From Halorussus aquaticus (GTDB lineage Archaea; Halobacteriota; Halobacteria; Halobacteriales; Haladaptataceae), in contig NZ_CP100400.1 in the NCBI RefSeq assembly GCF_024218795.1, positions 1,674,001 to 1,738,000 on the forward strand: DNA of 64,000 nt, read 5' to 3'. Positions 39,059 through 47,275 of the stretch are shown piece after piece. The notes under the pieces were generated by a model that saw only the letters and a program-made list of their open reading frames with translations, ran no database searches and had not been told where the DNA came from. How positions within the stretch are numbered: position 1 is the stretch's first letter; each line of letters starts with the position of its first letter. Both the position numbers and the translations under genes were made by a program.

Positions 39059-40145
39059 CGAGGGTCCGGAGGACCCTCGGGGAAGCGAGCGGGGAGCACA
39101 GCGACCCGCGAGCAGCGAGAAGCGTGGCTCCTCGGAAGACGCGAGCGACGACTTCTCCCTCAACATCGCGGGCCACGAAGAAGAGAAGCGCGAGCGAGAG
39201 GGCGAAGCGTCGGGTCTCGTCGGCGACGACGAGACCGACACTTCCGACTCCGAGGCAGACGCCTCCGAAGGGAACGCCGAGGAGACCGACGACATCCTCT
39301 CGGACGAACTCGACGTGGACGCCGACGCGGACGACGAGGAGGCCGAACCCGTCGAACTCCTCGTGCAACTGGCCGAGGACGGCGAAATCGAGCCGTGGGA
39401 CATCGACATCGTGACGGTCACCGACAAGTTCCTCGACCGATTGGACGAGGCCGACCTCCGGACCTCGGGCCGGGCGCTGTTCTACGCCAGCGTCCTCCTC
39501 CGGATGAAGAGCGACGCGATGCTGGCCGACGACGACGAGGACGAACCCGAACCGGAGGAGGCGTGGGACGAGTGGGGACCCGGCGCGGAACCGCCGATGG
39601 ACCCCGCCGACGGCGAGTTCCCGGAGTTCGACCCGGTGTCGAAACTCGAAGACGAGATGGAGCGCCGCCTCGACCGCAAGACCGCCCGCGGGACGCCCGA
39701 GACGCTGGACGAACTCGTCCACGAACTCCGGGAGCGCGAGCGCGGGTCGTGGTGGAAGGACTCCCGAAGCTACGACACCAGCGACTCGCCGTCCGGGTTC
39801 CAGCGCGGGACCCAGACGCTGGACTACCGGATGGACGACGACATGCGGGTGGACGAGGAACCTTCCGCCGACGACGTGACCGGCACGGCCCACGAGGAGG
39901 ACATCGAGGCGGTCATCGACGAGGTACGCGAGGAACTCCGCGTCCACTACGAGAAAGGGCGTGACGAGGTGCTGTACGCCGAAATCGAGCGTATCGGCGG
40001 GTCGCGAATCCAGACGTTCCTCGCGCTCCTGTTCCTCTCGCACCGCGGCGTCGTCACGCTGGAGCAGGACGACATGTTCGGCGACCTCTGGGTCGAGGAC
40101 GCCGACGCCGCCGAGGAAGCCGAAGCGCCCGCGATTGCGGACTGA
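39051..40145 (+). CDS. scpA: segregation and condensation protein A (kleisin)
   Basis: ScpA closes the SMC ring. The 364-residue protein has a conserved N-terminal kleisin segment (PVELLVQLAEDGEIEPWDIDIVTVTDKFLDRLDEADLRTSGRALFYASVLLRMKSD, about residues 100-155) and a C-terminal winged-helix region (about 280-350, FLALLFLSHRGVVTLEQDDMFGDLWVE). It carries an unusual about 95-residue acidic N-terminal extension and a variable acidic linker. It is about 100 residues longer than most bacterial ScpA. It overlaps smc. Confidence 0.9.
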   Translation: MTSEGPEDPRGSERGAQRPASSEKRGSSEDASDDFSLNIAGHEEEKREREGEASGLVGDDETDTSDSEADASEGNAEETDDILSDELDVDADADDEEAEPVELLVQLAEDGEIEPWDIDIVTVTDKFLDRLDEADLRTSGRALFYASVLLRMKSDAMLADDDEDEPEPEEAWDEWGPGAEPPMDPADGEFPEFDPVSKLEDEMERRLDRKTARGTPETLDELVHELRERERGSWWKDSRSYDTSDSPSGFQRGTQTLDYRMDDDMRVDEEPSADDVTGTAHEEDIEAVIDEVREELRVHYEKGRDEVLYAEIERIGGSRIQTFLALLFLSHRGVVTLEQDDMFGDLWVEDADAAEEAEAPAIAD

Positions 40146-40227
40146 AGGCGGTCGGCGTCTCTCTTTTCGACTGTTCTTCGGTAGCGTTCGCCCTCGATGT
40201 CGCCAGTCGAAGCAGAACGAATGCGGT

Positions 40228-41082
40228 TCAGTCCAGATAGCCGCCGACGAACGGTTCGACGCGCTCGCGGGTCTCGTCCGGAATCGCGTCGGTCGGCGTG
40301 TTGATGGTGCCCTCTAACGCCGTCCCGCAGTCGCACTCGCGCTCGTCGGGCATGTTCCGGATGGCGTGTTCCACGACTTCCTTGATGGCCTCCTCGTTCT
40401 CCGCGGCGTTGTTCAGCACCTCTTCGAGCGTGACTTCGCTGTCCTGCTTCCACACGTCGTAGTCGGTGACGCCCGCGACCGTGGCGTAGCAGAGTTCGGC
40501 CTCGCGGGCCAGTTTGGCCTCCGGAATCGTCGTCATGCCGATGACGTCCCAGCCTTGGTCGCGGTAGAACTCGCTCTCGGCCCAGGTCGAGTACTGCGGC
40601 CCCTCGATGCAGACGTAGGTACCGCCCTTCTCCGAGTCGGCGTCGGTGGCGGCGTCGGCCGAGTCGGCCAGATGCTCGACCATGTGCGGGCAGTACGGGT
40701 CCGCGAAGGGCATGTGGACCACGATGCCGTCGCCGAAGAACGTCGAGTCGCGGTGCTTGGTCCGGTCGAACGTCTGGTCGGGCACCACGAGCGTCTGGGG
40801 CGGCAGGTCCTCGCGCAGACTCCCGACCGCGTTGCTCGACAGCACGCGCTCGACGCCGACTTGCTTCAGGGCGTAGATGTTGGCCTTGTACGGGGCGTTG
40901 GTCGGCGTGTGCTGGTGGTCCGGGCCGTGGCGCGGGAGGAACGCGACCTCCTCGCCCGCGAACTCGCCGATGGTGACGGGCGCGCTCGGGTCGCCGAAGG
41001 GGGTCGAAATCTCTTCCTCGCGGGTGTTCTCGAGAGGCAGGGCCTCGTAAATACCACTTCCGCCGATGAATCCAATCGTCAT
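40228..41082 (-). CDS. mtnP: S-methyl-5'-thioadenosine phosphorylase
   Basis: MtnP splits methylthioadenosine with phosphate to adenine and methylthioribose-1-phosphate for methionine salvage. The 284-residue sequence begins MTIGFIGGSGIYEAL and has FLPRHGPDHQHTPTNAPYKANIYALK (phosphate and ribose binding), YVCIEGPQYSTWAESEFYR and GMTTIPEAKLAREAELCYATVAGVTDYD (purine site). These are all standard for the family. It is monocistronic. Confidence 0.94.
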   Translation of the reverse strand: MTIGFIGGSGIYEALPLENTREEEISTPFGDPSAPVTIGEFAGEEVAFLPRHGPDHQHTPTNAPYKANIYALKQVGVERVLSSNAVGSLREDLPPQTLVVPDQTFDRTKHRDSTFFGDGIVVHMPFADPYCPHMVEHLADSADAATDADSEKGGTYVCIEGPQYSTWAESEFYRDQGWDVIGMTTIPEAKLAREAELCYATVAGVTDYDVWKQDSEVTLEEVLNNAAENEEAIKEVVEHAIRNMPDERECDCGTALEGTINTPTDAIPDETRERVEPFVGGYLD

Positions 41083-41195
41083 GAGGTAGACTCGCGTCGG
41101 CGGACACTAAACGGCTACCCTTCGACGTCACGACCGACTGTCCCTCTCGCGTCGGGATCGTTTCGACCTCCCCGTCCGAGGGCGTCGGACGGGCG

Positions 41196-41534
41196 TCAGT
41201 GAGCGGGACTGTACGCGTCGGAGAAGAGGTTCAGAACGACGACGCCGCCGACGATGAGCGCCATCCCGACGACGCCCGCCACGTCGACCGGTTCGTCGAA
41301 CACGACGACGCCGAGGAGCGCCGCGGCCACGATTCCGACCGCCGACCACGTCGCGTACACCAGCCCTATCGGTAACTCCTGAAGTGTGAGACTCAGCAGG
41401 TAGAAGGACCCGACGTACCCGAGGACGACGACGAGCGACGGAACGGCGTTCGCGAACCCGTCCGAGAACTTGAGCGCCGCGGTGCCGGTCACCTCGGCCG
41501 CGATGGCGCCGCCGAGGTAGAGGTATTCTCGCAT
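41196..41534 (-). CDS. small multidrug resistance (SMR/EmrE) family transporter
   Basis: A 112-residue four-helix membrane protein with the essential glutamate at residue 14 (AIAAEVTGTAALK) and the conserved helix-3 and helix-4 patterns (PIGLVYATWSAVGIVAAALLG, GVVGMALIVGGVVVLNL). SMR dimers exchange protons for cationic drugs, quaternary amines or guanidinium-type compounds; the substrate is not deducible. It is single and self-contained, suggesting a homodimer. Confidence 0.9.
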   Translation of the reverse strand: MREYLYLGGAIAAEVTGTAALKFSDGFANAVPSLVVVLGYVGSFYLLSLTLQELPIGLVYATWSAVGIVAAALLGVVVFDEPVDVAGVVGMALIVGGVVVLNLFSDAYSPAH

Positions 41535-41633
41535 GTACTCACGACGTTCCCCGAACGTGTTAAAAGTTCAGAAATAATACGGGTTCGGCGTTCGACCCGT
41601 CACGAGGAGAGTCCGAACACAGAGCGTCGTTCT

Positions 41634-42347
41634 TCAGGCCCCCACGCCGTCCTCGTTCTCGACCAGTCGCCACGCGTCCCCGTCCGCTTCGAGAACGTCC
41701 CGGCGAGTCATCTCGTTCAGGACTTCCTCCATGCGGTCGGGTTGGGCGATCTCCATCTCGATGCGCTCCACGTCGTGGTACTCGCTGAGGAGGTGGCGAA
41801 TCTCCTCGGTCGTGAAGGCGTCGCCGTCGGCCTTGTCCATCACGCCCGAGGTGATGTCTATCATGTCCTCGATGAAGTTCCACGGGTAGACTATCCACGC
41901 CCACTCGTCGAGTTGCTCCCCGATGTAGTCCGGTTCGAACTCGCTGGTCTGGAGGAGTTGGAGGGTCGCCGTCCGGATTTCACCGGCGTCGCGCTCGGAG
42001 ACGTACTCCTCGGCGCGCTCGATGGACCCGCCGGTGTCGGCGATGTCGTCGATGATGAGGACGTCCTTGCCCGCGACGCTCCCCTCGGGCATCGGATAGC
42101 GCACCTCGGGTTCGCCCGCCTTCTCGGCGGTCCCCACGTAGTGTTCCATCTTGAGACTCGTCAGGTCGTCCATTCCGAGGAAGTCACAGATACACCGCCC
42201 CGCGAACCACCCGCCGCGGGCCAGCGCGACCACCACGTCCGGTTCGAAGGAGTCCCGTTTCACCTGGTCGCTGACGTCGCGGCAGAGACCGTAGATGTAC
42301 TCCCAGTTCGTAATCGTGCACTTGAACTCGTCGGGGAGTTCGCTCAT
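41634..42347 (-). CDS. phosphoribosyltransferase with C-terminal helical domain
   Basis: The 237-residue protein has a PRTase fold with the PRPP-binding loop VLIIDDIADTGGS (about 103-115) and the N-terminal VVVALARGGWFAGRCICDFLG. The last 70 residues (TTEEIRHLLSEYHDVERIEMEIAQPDRMEEVLNEMTRRDVLEADGDAWRLVEN) look like a winged-helix-type unit. It resembles haloarchaeal hypoxanthine/xanthine PRTase-like proteins. Substrate is uncertain; regulation by PRPP or nucleobase is possible. Confidence 0.8.
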   Translation of the reverse strand: MSELPDEFKCTITNWEYIYGLCRDVSDQVKRDSFEPDVVVALARGGWFAGRCICDFLGMDDLTSLKMEHYVGTAEKAGEPEVRYPMPEGSVAGKDVLIIDDIADTGGSIERAEEYVSERDAGEIRTATLQLLQTSEFEPDYIGEQLDEWAWIVYPWNFIEDMIDITSGVMDKADGDAFTTEEIRHLLSEYHDVERIEMEIAQPDRMEEVLNEMTRRDVLEADGDAWRLVENEDGVGA

Positions 42348-42481
42348 ACCAACTCGGGACTCGCACTCCCGCACACTTAACCGTTTACAGGTGGGTCTCA
42401 GGGCGTGCGAGTCGTTCTCGGAGACGGCGGTCCGATTCCGACGAACCAATTACTAAGAGTCGCGCGCTCCTCGGGGCGACC

Positions 42482-43393
42482 ATGGACACGCTACGCGCGC
42501 TGCAGGTGGACGCGTTCACCGCCGAACCGTTCGCCGGAAACGCGGCCGGAGTGGTGCCGAACGCCGACGGACTCGACGACGCCCAGATGCAGGCAATCGC
42601 CAACGAACTCGCGGTGAGCGAGACCGCCTTCTTCCGCGAGAGCGACGAGGCCGACCGTCGGGTCCGGTACTTCACGCCCACGACGGAGGTGGACCTCTGC
42701 GGACACGCAACCGTCGCCTCCCACGCCCACCTGCTCGAAGACGGCGTCGTCGACCCCGGAACGCACAGTCTCGAAACCAACGTCGGCGTCCTCGACATCG
42801 AAGTCGAGGAAGACGGGACCGTCTGGATGACCCAAGACCGCCCCGAAATCCGCGAGGTGGACCTCGACTACGAGCGAATCGCCGACGCGCTCGGTATCGA
42901 CCACGCCGCGCTCGAAGACGTGGGCGCGGACTTCCCGCTGGCGGTCGCCTCCACGGGACTCCCCTTCCTCGTGGTGCCGGTGAACTTCCTCGAACACCTC
43001 TCGGCGATGGACCCCGACTTCGGCGAAATCGAGGCAATCAGCGACGAGGTGGACGCGACCGGCATCTACGCGTTCTCCTTCGACGCCCTCGAAGCGGACT
43101 CGACGCTCCACGGCCGGATGTTCGCGCCCGCCGCCGGAGTGCCGGAGGACCCCGTGACCGGCACCGCGAGCGGCGCGACCGGGGCCTACCTGCGCGAGGT
43201 CGAGGCGTTCGACGGCGAGTTCCCCGACGAGATGGTCTTCGAGCAGGGTCACTTCGTGGACCGTCCGGGTCACGTCCGCGTGCGCGTGGCCGAACAGGTC
43301 CGCGTCGGCGGGCGGGCGGCCACCGCGCTCGACGGCGAGTTGCAGGTTCCGGACCGCGACGACGGCGACGACATCATCGACGCGACGGGGTAG
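42482..43393 (+). CDS. PhzF family isomerase-like protein
   Basis: The 303-residue protein shows the PhzF diaminopimelate-epimerase-like double fold. MDTLRALQVDAFTAEPFAGNAAGVV and SETAFF (with the family catalytic glutamate), RYFTPTTEVDLCGHATVASHAHLLED and GVPEDPVTGTASGATGAYL are all diagnostic. Without phenazine genes nearby, a phenazine role is unlikely; most archaeal PhzF homologues are of unknown substrate. It is monocistronic. Confidence 0.88.
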   Translation: MDTLRALQVDAFTAEPFAGNAAGVVPNADGLDDAQMQAIANELAVSETAFFRESDEADRRVRYFTPTTEVDLCGHATVASHAHLLEDGVVDPGTHSLETNVGVLDIEVEEDGTVWMTQDRPEIREVDLDYERIADALGIDHAALEDVGADFPLAVASTGLPFLVVPVNFLEHLSAMDPDFGEIEAISDEVDATGIYAFSFDALEADSTLHGRMFAPAAGVPEDPVTGTASGATGAYLREVEAFDGEFPDEMVFEQGHFVDRPGHVRVRVAEQVRVGGRAATALDGELQVPDRDDGDDIIDATG

Positions 43394-43574
43394 GTGGCGA
43401 AGTCGGTCCGAGTAGTCGAGGAAACGCGCAAATGGGGGACGGGTTCCGTGTTCGGACCAAGGCCCGGCCTGCGGTGGAGCGACGGTTCGCTCGCGGGTCT
43501 CGCCGTGGCCTTCGTGGCGTGACGCGTCCCCGCTCACGAAGTGGACCGCGGTCAGATGCGCTCTCCGATAGCAG

Positions 43575-43751
43575 TCACGTAGTGTCCTTTCCGATTCGAT
43601 ACCCGAACCCTGCCATCACGACGGTACTCGTCACCACTGCAAACGTGGCCGCCCGTCTGACCCCGTCGTCTTGGGTGTCGGCGTAGACGAACAGCGCTAC
43701 GCTACAAACGAGGACCATCATCGCAAACGAGAACGTATCCGAATTCTCCAT
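43575..43751 (-). CDS. small two-helix membrane protein
   Basis: A 58-residue minus-strand gene: MENSDTFSFAMMVLVCSVAL starts the first membrane helix, then YADTQDDGVRRAATF, a second helix around TFAVVTSTVVMAGFGYRIG and the end KDTT. Hydrophobicity, a charged loop between the helices and a clean ATG-to-TGA frame support it. It sits 60 bp upstream of no other gene in its direction, and no homologue is recognised. Confidence 0.6.
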   Translation of the reverse strand: MENSDTFSFAMMVLVCSVALFVYADTQDDGVRRAATFAVVTSTVVMAGFGYRIGKDTT

Positions 43752-43811
43752 ACTCGTATAGCTGTTAGTGCGAGTGAATTTCCTCGTGGGGGATTCTGAG
43801 TCGGGAACCCG

Positions 43812-44240
43812 TCACTGTTCGCCGAACTGGAACTCCTCGGCGGTGTCCTCCCGCTTGAGTTCCGACACCTGACGGCGCATCTCCGAGACGTCGTGTTCCA
43901 CGTCCGAGAGGCGGTCGTCCAGCACCGAGAGAATCTCGCTCTTGACCTTCTCGCTGTCGAAGCGCTCGCGCATCTGCTCCTCGACGGCGGCGGTGAACAC
44001 CCGCACGAAGGCCGTGACGCTGCCGACGGCCCAGACGACCACGCCGAGAGTCGCCAGCACCAGTCCGGGCGCGGCCGTCGTCAGCGCAGAGGAGAGCGCC
44101 GCGCCGCTCTCCAGTTTACTGTATCCCTCTGCGATGCCCAGCACGACGCCTCCGCCGACGAGCGCACCACCGACGAGGGTGGCGACCCCGGCGAGGACCA
44201 CGTAGTACACTGCCCACCGAAGCGAACGACTCGCGTCCAT
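43812..44240 (-). CDS. membrane protein with C-terminal coiled coil
   Basis: The 142-residue product from ATG at 44240 (MDASRSLRWAVYYVVLAG) has two membrane helices (about 8-35 and 50-76). A cytoplasmic segment follows that is rich in heptads (VEEQMRERFDSEKVKSEILSVLDDRLSDVEHDVSEMRRQVSELKRE). It resembles haloarchaeal DUF-type membrane proteins of unknown function. A perfect 8-bp inverted repeat lies upstream of its TATA box. An upstream frame extension of more than 800 codons is antisense to ppsA and is not coding. Confidence 0.72.
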   Translation of the reverse strand: MDASRSLRWAVYYVVLAGVATLVGGALVGGGVVLGIAEGYSKLESGAALSSALTTAAPGLVLATLGVVVWAVGSVTAFVRVFTAAVEEQMRERFDSEKVKSEILSVLDDRLSDVEHDVSEMRRQVSELKREDTAEEFQFGEQ

Positions 44241-44567
44241 GGGTGGGTGAGACGAACGCGGGGATATAAACTCACCCGTTTTCGTGTCGGAGAGCGAAAA
44301 CGTCGGACGAGTGACTGGCAGGTCGGTGCGCCGGTAGTGACCCTCTTTCGCTGGCGTATCTGGGTGCCGATAACGGTCAGATAAAGCACGGACTACTCGA
44401 CGGCCTCGCGGACTCGTCGTCGTCCGTCCCGCGACCGAGGGCCGTCCGAACCGTTCCCGTCCGGCAAATTTTACGAGTTGCGGATAAACCCGATTCCGAG
44501 TTAATATTTCCGGCGTGAGCCGGTCGGAACATTCTTTATTCGCCTTCCTGTTCTCCCACATGCACCA
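44241..44567. other. 327-bp divergent region before ppsA
   Basis: It contains a palindrome at 44277-44302 and a minus-strand TATA (GTTTATATCC, near 44262-44271) for the membrane-protein gene. TTCTTTATTCG near 44530-44540 is the ppsA TATA, about 30 bp before its ATG. No gene is seen. Confidence 0.5.
44277..44302 (-). promoter_or_regulatory. 8-bp perfect inverted repeat next to the TATA box
   Basis: CGTTTTCG (44277-44284) and CGAAAACG (44295-44302) are separated by 10 bp. The minus-strand TATA TTTATATCC follows, so the palindrome overlaps the BRE position of the promoter at 44240. A dimeric regulator site is the natural reading. Confidence 0.4.
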
Positions 44568-46958
44568 ATGGCTGTACTCTGGCTGGACGAAATCACCGCG
44601 GACGACCTCGAACTGGTCGGCGGGAAGGGCGCGTCGCTCGGGGAACTCACCGGCGCGGGCCTCCCGGTTCCCTCGGGGTTCGTGGTTTCGGCTGGCACCT
44701 ACCGCTCGTTTATCGAGGACACCGGCATCGCGGAGGAACTGTTCGAGGCCGTGGACGTGGACGCCGAGGACTCCGCGGCGCTCGCCGAGGCCCAGTCGCG
44801 GGCCAAGGAACTCGTTCTGGAGACCGAGATGCCCGAGGAGATTCGACGGGAGATTCTCGACTCGTACGACGACCTCGGTGGCGTCTCCGAGTCCGACGAC
44901 TCGGAGGCACGCGGGACAGGGTCCCGCGCTGGCGAGAACTTCGTCGCCGTCCGGTCGTCCGCGACCGCGGAAGACCTCCCCGACGCGAGTTTCGCGGGCC
45001 AGCAGGAGACGTTCCTCAACGTCACCCGCGAGGACTTGGTGGACCGCGTCAAGCGCTGCTGGGCGTCGCTGTTCACCCAACGCGCCATCTACTACCGACA
45101 GGAGAAGGGGTTCGACCACTCCGTCGTGGACATCGCGGTCGTCGTCCAGCGCATGGTGGACGCCGAGAAGTCCGGCGTGATGTTCACCAGTCACCCTTCG
45201 ACCGGCGACCCCCGAATCATCATCGAGGCCGCGTGGGGACTCGGCGAGGCGGTCGTCTCGGGGTCGGTCTCGCCCGACAACTACGTCGTGGACCGCGAGA
45301 CCGGCGCGGTGGAGGAACTCACCATCGCGGACAAGAAGACGATGATGGAGAAAGACGAGGCGACCGGCGAGACCGTCGAACGCGAAGTCGCCGAGGACAA
45401 GCGCGAGGCACAGGTCCTCGACGAGGCCGACATCGCCCGACTCGTGGAACTCGGCGAACGCGTCGAGGACCACTACGGGACGCCACAGGACGTGGAGTGG
45501 GCCATCGTGGACGGCGAGGTCCTCATGCTCCAGTCGAGACCCATCACCACCATCGACGAGGGCGAGACCGAAATCCAGACCGACGCGACTGACGCCAGCG
45601 CGTCGGAGTCCGAGGGTATCGCCGACGGAAGCGGTGCGGTCGAGACCGCGAGCGCGGAGAGCGACGCCGGAAGCGGCGCGGGCGAGGGCGACGTCCTCGT
45701 CTCGGGTCTGGGCGCGAGTCCCGGCATCGCCTCGGGAGCGGTCCGCATCGTCACCCAACTCGACCAACTCGACAAGGTGAGCGAGGGCGACATCATCGTC
45801 ACCGAGATGACCACGCCCGACATGGTGCCCGCGATGAAGCGCGCGGCGGGCATCGCCACCGACGAGGGCGGCATGACCAGTCACGCCGCCATCGTCTCCC
45901 GCGAACTGGGCGTCCCCGCGGTCGTCGGGTGTACCGACGCCACCACGACGCTGACCGACGACCAGCGCATCACCATCGACGGCGACAAGGGCACCATCAC
46001 GGAGGGCCGCAAGGAGACCACCGAGGAGCGCGAACCCATCGAGGAGGCCCGCCCGAAGACGCCGGTCAAGCCGATGACCGCGACCGAGGTGAAGGTCAAC
46101 GTCTCCATCCCGGAGGCCGCCGAGCGCGCCGCCGCGACAGGCGCGGACGGCGTGGGCCTGCTCCGGATGGAACACATGATTCTCTCCACGAACAAGACGC
46201 CCGCCCGGTACATCGACGACCACGGCGTGGACGCGTACGTCAACGAAATCGTAGAGGGCGTCCGGGGCGTGGCCGACGAGTTCTACCCCCGTCCCGTGCG
46301 GGTCCGGACGCTCGACGCCCCGACCGACGAGTTCCGCCAGTTGCAGGGCGGCGAGGACGAACCCGACGAACACAACCCGATGCTGGGCTACCGGGGCATC
46401 CGCCGGAGTCTCGACCGACCCGACGTGTTCGCCCACGAACTCGACGCGTTCGCTCGCCTCTACGAGATGGGCTACGACAACGTCGAACTCATGCTGCCGC
46501 TGGTCAACGACGCCGAGGACGTGATTCAGGCCCGCAATCTCATGGAGGAGTCGGGCATCGACCCCGAGAAGCGGACGTGGGGCGTGATGATAGAGACGCC
46601 CGCCTCGGCGCTGGGCGTCGAGGAGATGGCCGAGCAGGGCATCGACTTCGCCTCGTTCGGGACGAACGACCTCACCCAGTACACGCTGGCGGTGGACCGC
46701 AACAACGAGAAGGTGGCAGACCGGTTCGACGAACTCCACCCCTCGGTCCTACAACTCATCAGCCAGACCATCGAGACCTGCCGCGAACACGACGTGGACA
46801 CGTCCATCTGCGGACAGGCGGGGTCGAAGCCCAAGATGGTCCAGCACCTCGTGGACGAGGGCGTCTCGTCCATCTCGGCCAACATCGACGCGGTCCGTGA
46901 CGTGCAACACGAGGTCAAGCGCGTCGAGCAGAAACTCCTGCTCGACTCGGTGCGGTAA
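44568..46958 (+). CDS. ppsA: phosphoenolpyruvate synthase
   Basis: PpsA turns pyruvate, ATP and water into PEP, AMP and phosphate, a gluconeogenic entry. The 796-residue protein has an N-terminal ATP-grasp-like domain (DELELVGGKGASLGELTGAGLPVPSGFVV). The swivelling phosphohistidine domain is GGMTSHAAIVSRELGVPAVVG (His about 448). The C-terminal PEP-binding barrel includes SICGQAGSKPKMVQHL. An acidic linker (residues 335-380) precedes the His domain. It is monocistronic. Confidence 0.94.
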   Translation: MAVLWLDEITADDLELVGGKGASLGELTGAGLPVPSGFVVSAGTYRSFIEDTGIAEELFEAVDVDAEDSAALAEAQSRAKELVLETEMPEEIRREILDSYDDLGGVSESDDSEARGTGSRAGENFVAVRSSATAEDLPDASFAGQQETFLNVTREDLVDRVKRCWASLFTQRAIYYRQEKGFDHSVVDIAVVVQRMVDAEKSGVMFTSHPSTGDPRIIIEAAWGLGEAVVSGSVSPDNYVVDRETGAVEELTIADKKTMMEKDEATGETVEREVAEDKREAQVLDEADIARLVELGERVEDHYGTPQDVEWAIVDGEVLMLQSRPITTIDEGETEIQTDATDASASESEGIADGSGAVETASAESDAGSGAGEGDVLVSGLGASPGIASGAVRIVTQLDQLDKVSEGDIIVTEMTTPDMVPAMKRAAGIATDEGGMTSHAAIVSRELGVPAVVGCTDATTTLTDDQRITIDGDKGTITEGRKETTEEREPIEEARPKTPVKPMTATEVKVNVSIPEAAERAAATGADGVGLLRMEHMILSTNKTPARYIDDHGVDAYVNEIVEGVRGVADEFYPRPVRVRTLDAPTDEFRQLQGGEDEPDEHNPMLGYRGIRRSLDRPDVFAHELDAFARLYEMGYDNVELMLPLVNDAEDVIQARNLMEESGIDPEKRTWGVMIETPASALGVEEMAEQGIDFASFGTNDLTQYTLAVDRNNEKVADRFDELHPSVLQLISQTIETCREHDVDTSICGQAGSKPKMVQHLVDEGVSSISANIDAVRDVQHEVKRVEQKLLLDSVR

Positions 46959-47275
46959 GGCGGAGACGCGTCGGCACTGCTGTCGGGTTTTATTCCGCTT
47001 TCGCTCTCCTCTCGTCTCCGTCCCTTTCCCCCGCTTTCTGTTTCTTCTCTCGATTTCTGTCCCCTTCGCCCGTTCCTGTCCCCGCCTTCGCTTTCCATCC
47101 TTCCGCTCGCTCGCTTCCTCCCGCCGTCCGCCTCCGATTCGCCGCGCTCGGATTCTTAGCCCCTCGATTCTAACCCGAGTAAGCCCTGCTTAGAGCGAAT
47201 AAATCACAGCTACTCGCTAAAACGACACGGCACGATACTGTCAGTTTATGAGTTTCGCGGCCGGAGTACGGGGAA
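46959..47275. other. 317-bp gene-free region with a pyrimidine-rich tract
   Basis: Between ppsA and the lipoprotein gene, plus-strand positions 46989-47150 are overwhelmingly C and T (for example TCTCCTCTCGTCTCCGTCC), giving a long polypyrimidine-polypurine stretch. AGTTTATG near 47242 is the TATA of the following gene. No coding frame is credible. Confidence 0.55.

Noticed and set aside
37244..39427. 727-codon minus-strand open frame opposite smc and scpA
   Set aside because: It is antisense to well-supported smc/scpA; Leu/Val/Phe-rich composition is the expected mirror of GAG/GAC-rich coiled-coil codons.
42482..43393. phenazine biosynthesis
   Set aside because: Only a PhzF-like gene is present; other phz genes are missing, and archaeal PhzF homologues usually have other roles.
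43812..46739. 975-codon minus-strand frame ending in the membrane coiled-coil protein
   Set aside because: Only the last 142 codons have protein-like features with a promoter; the rest is antisense to ppsA.
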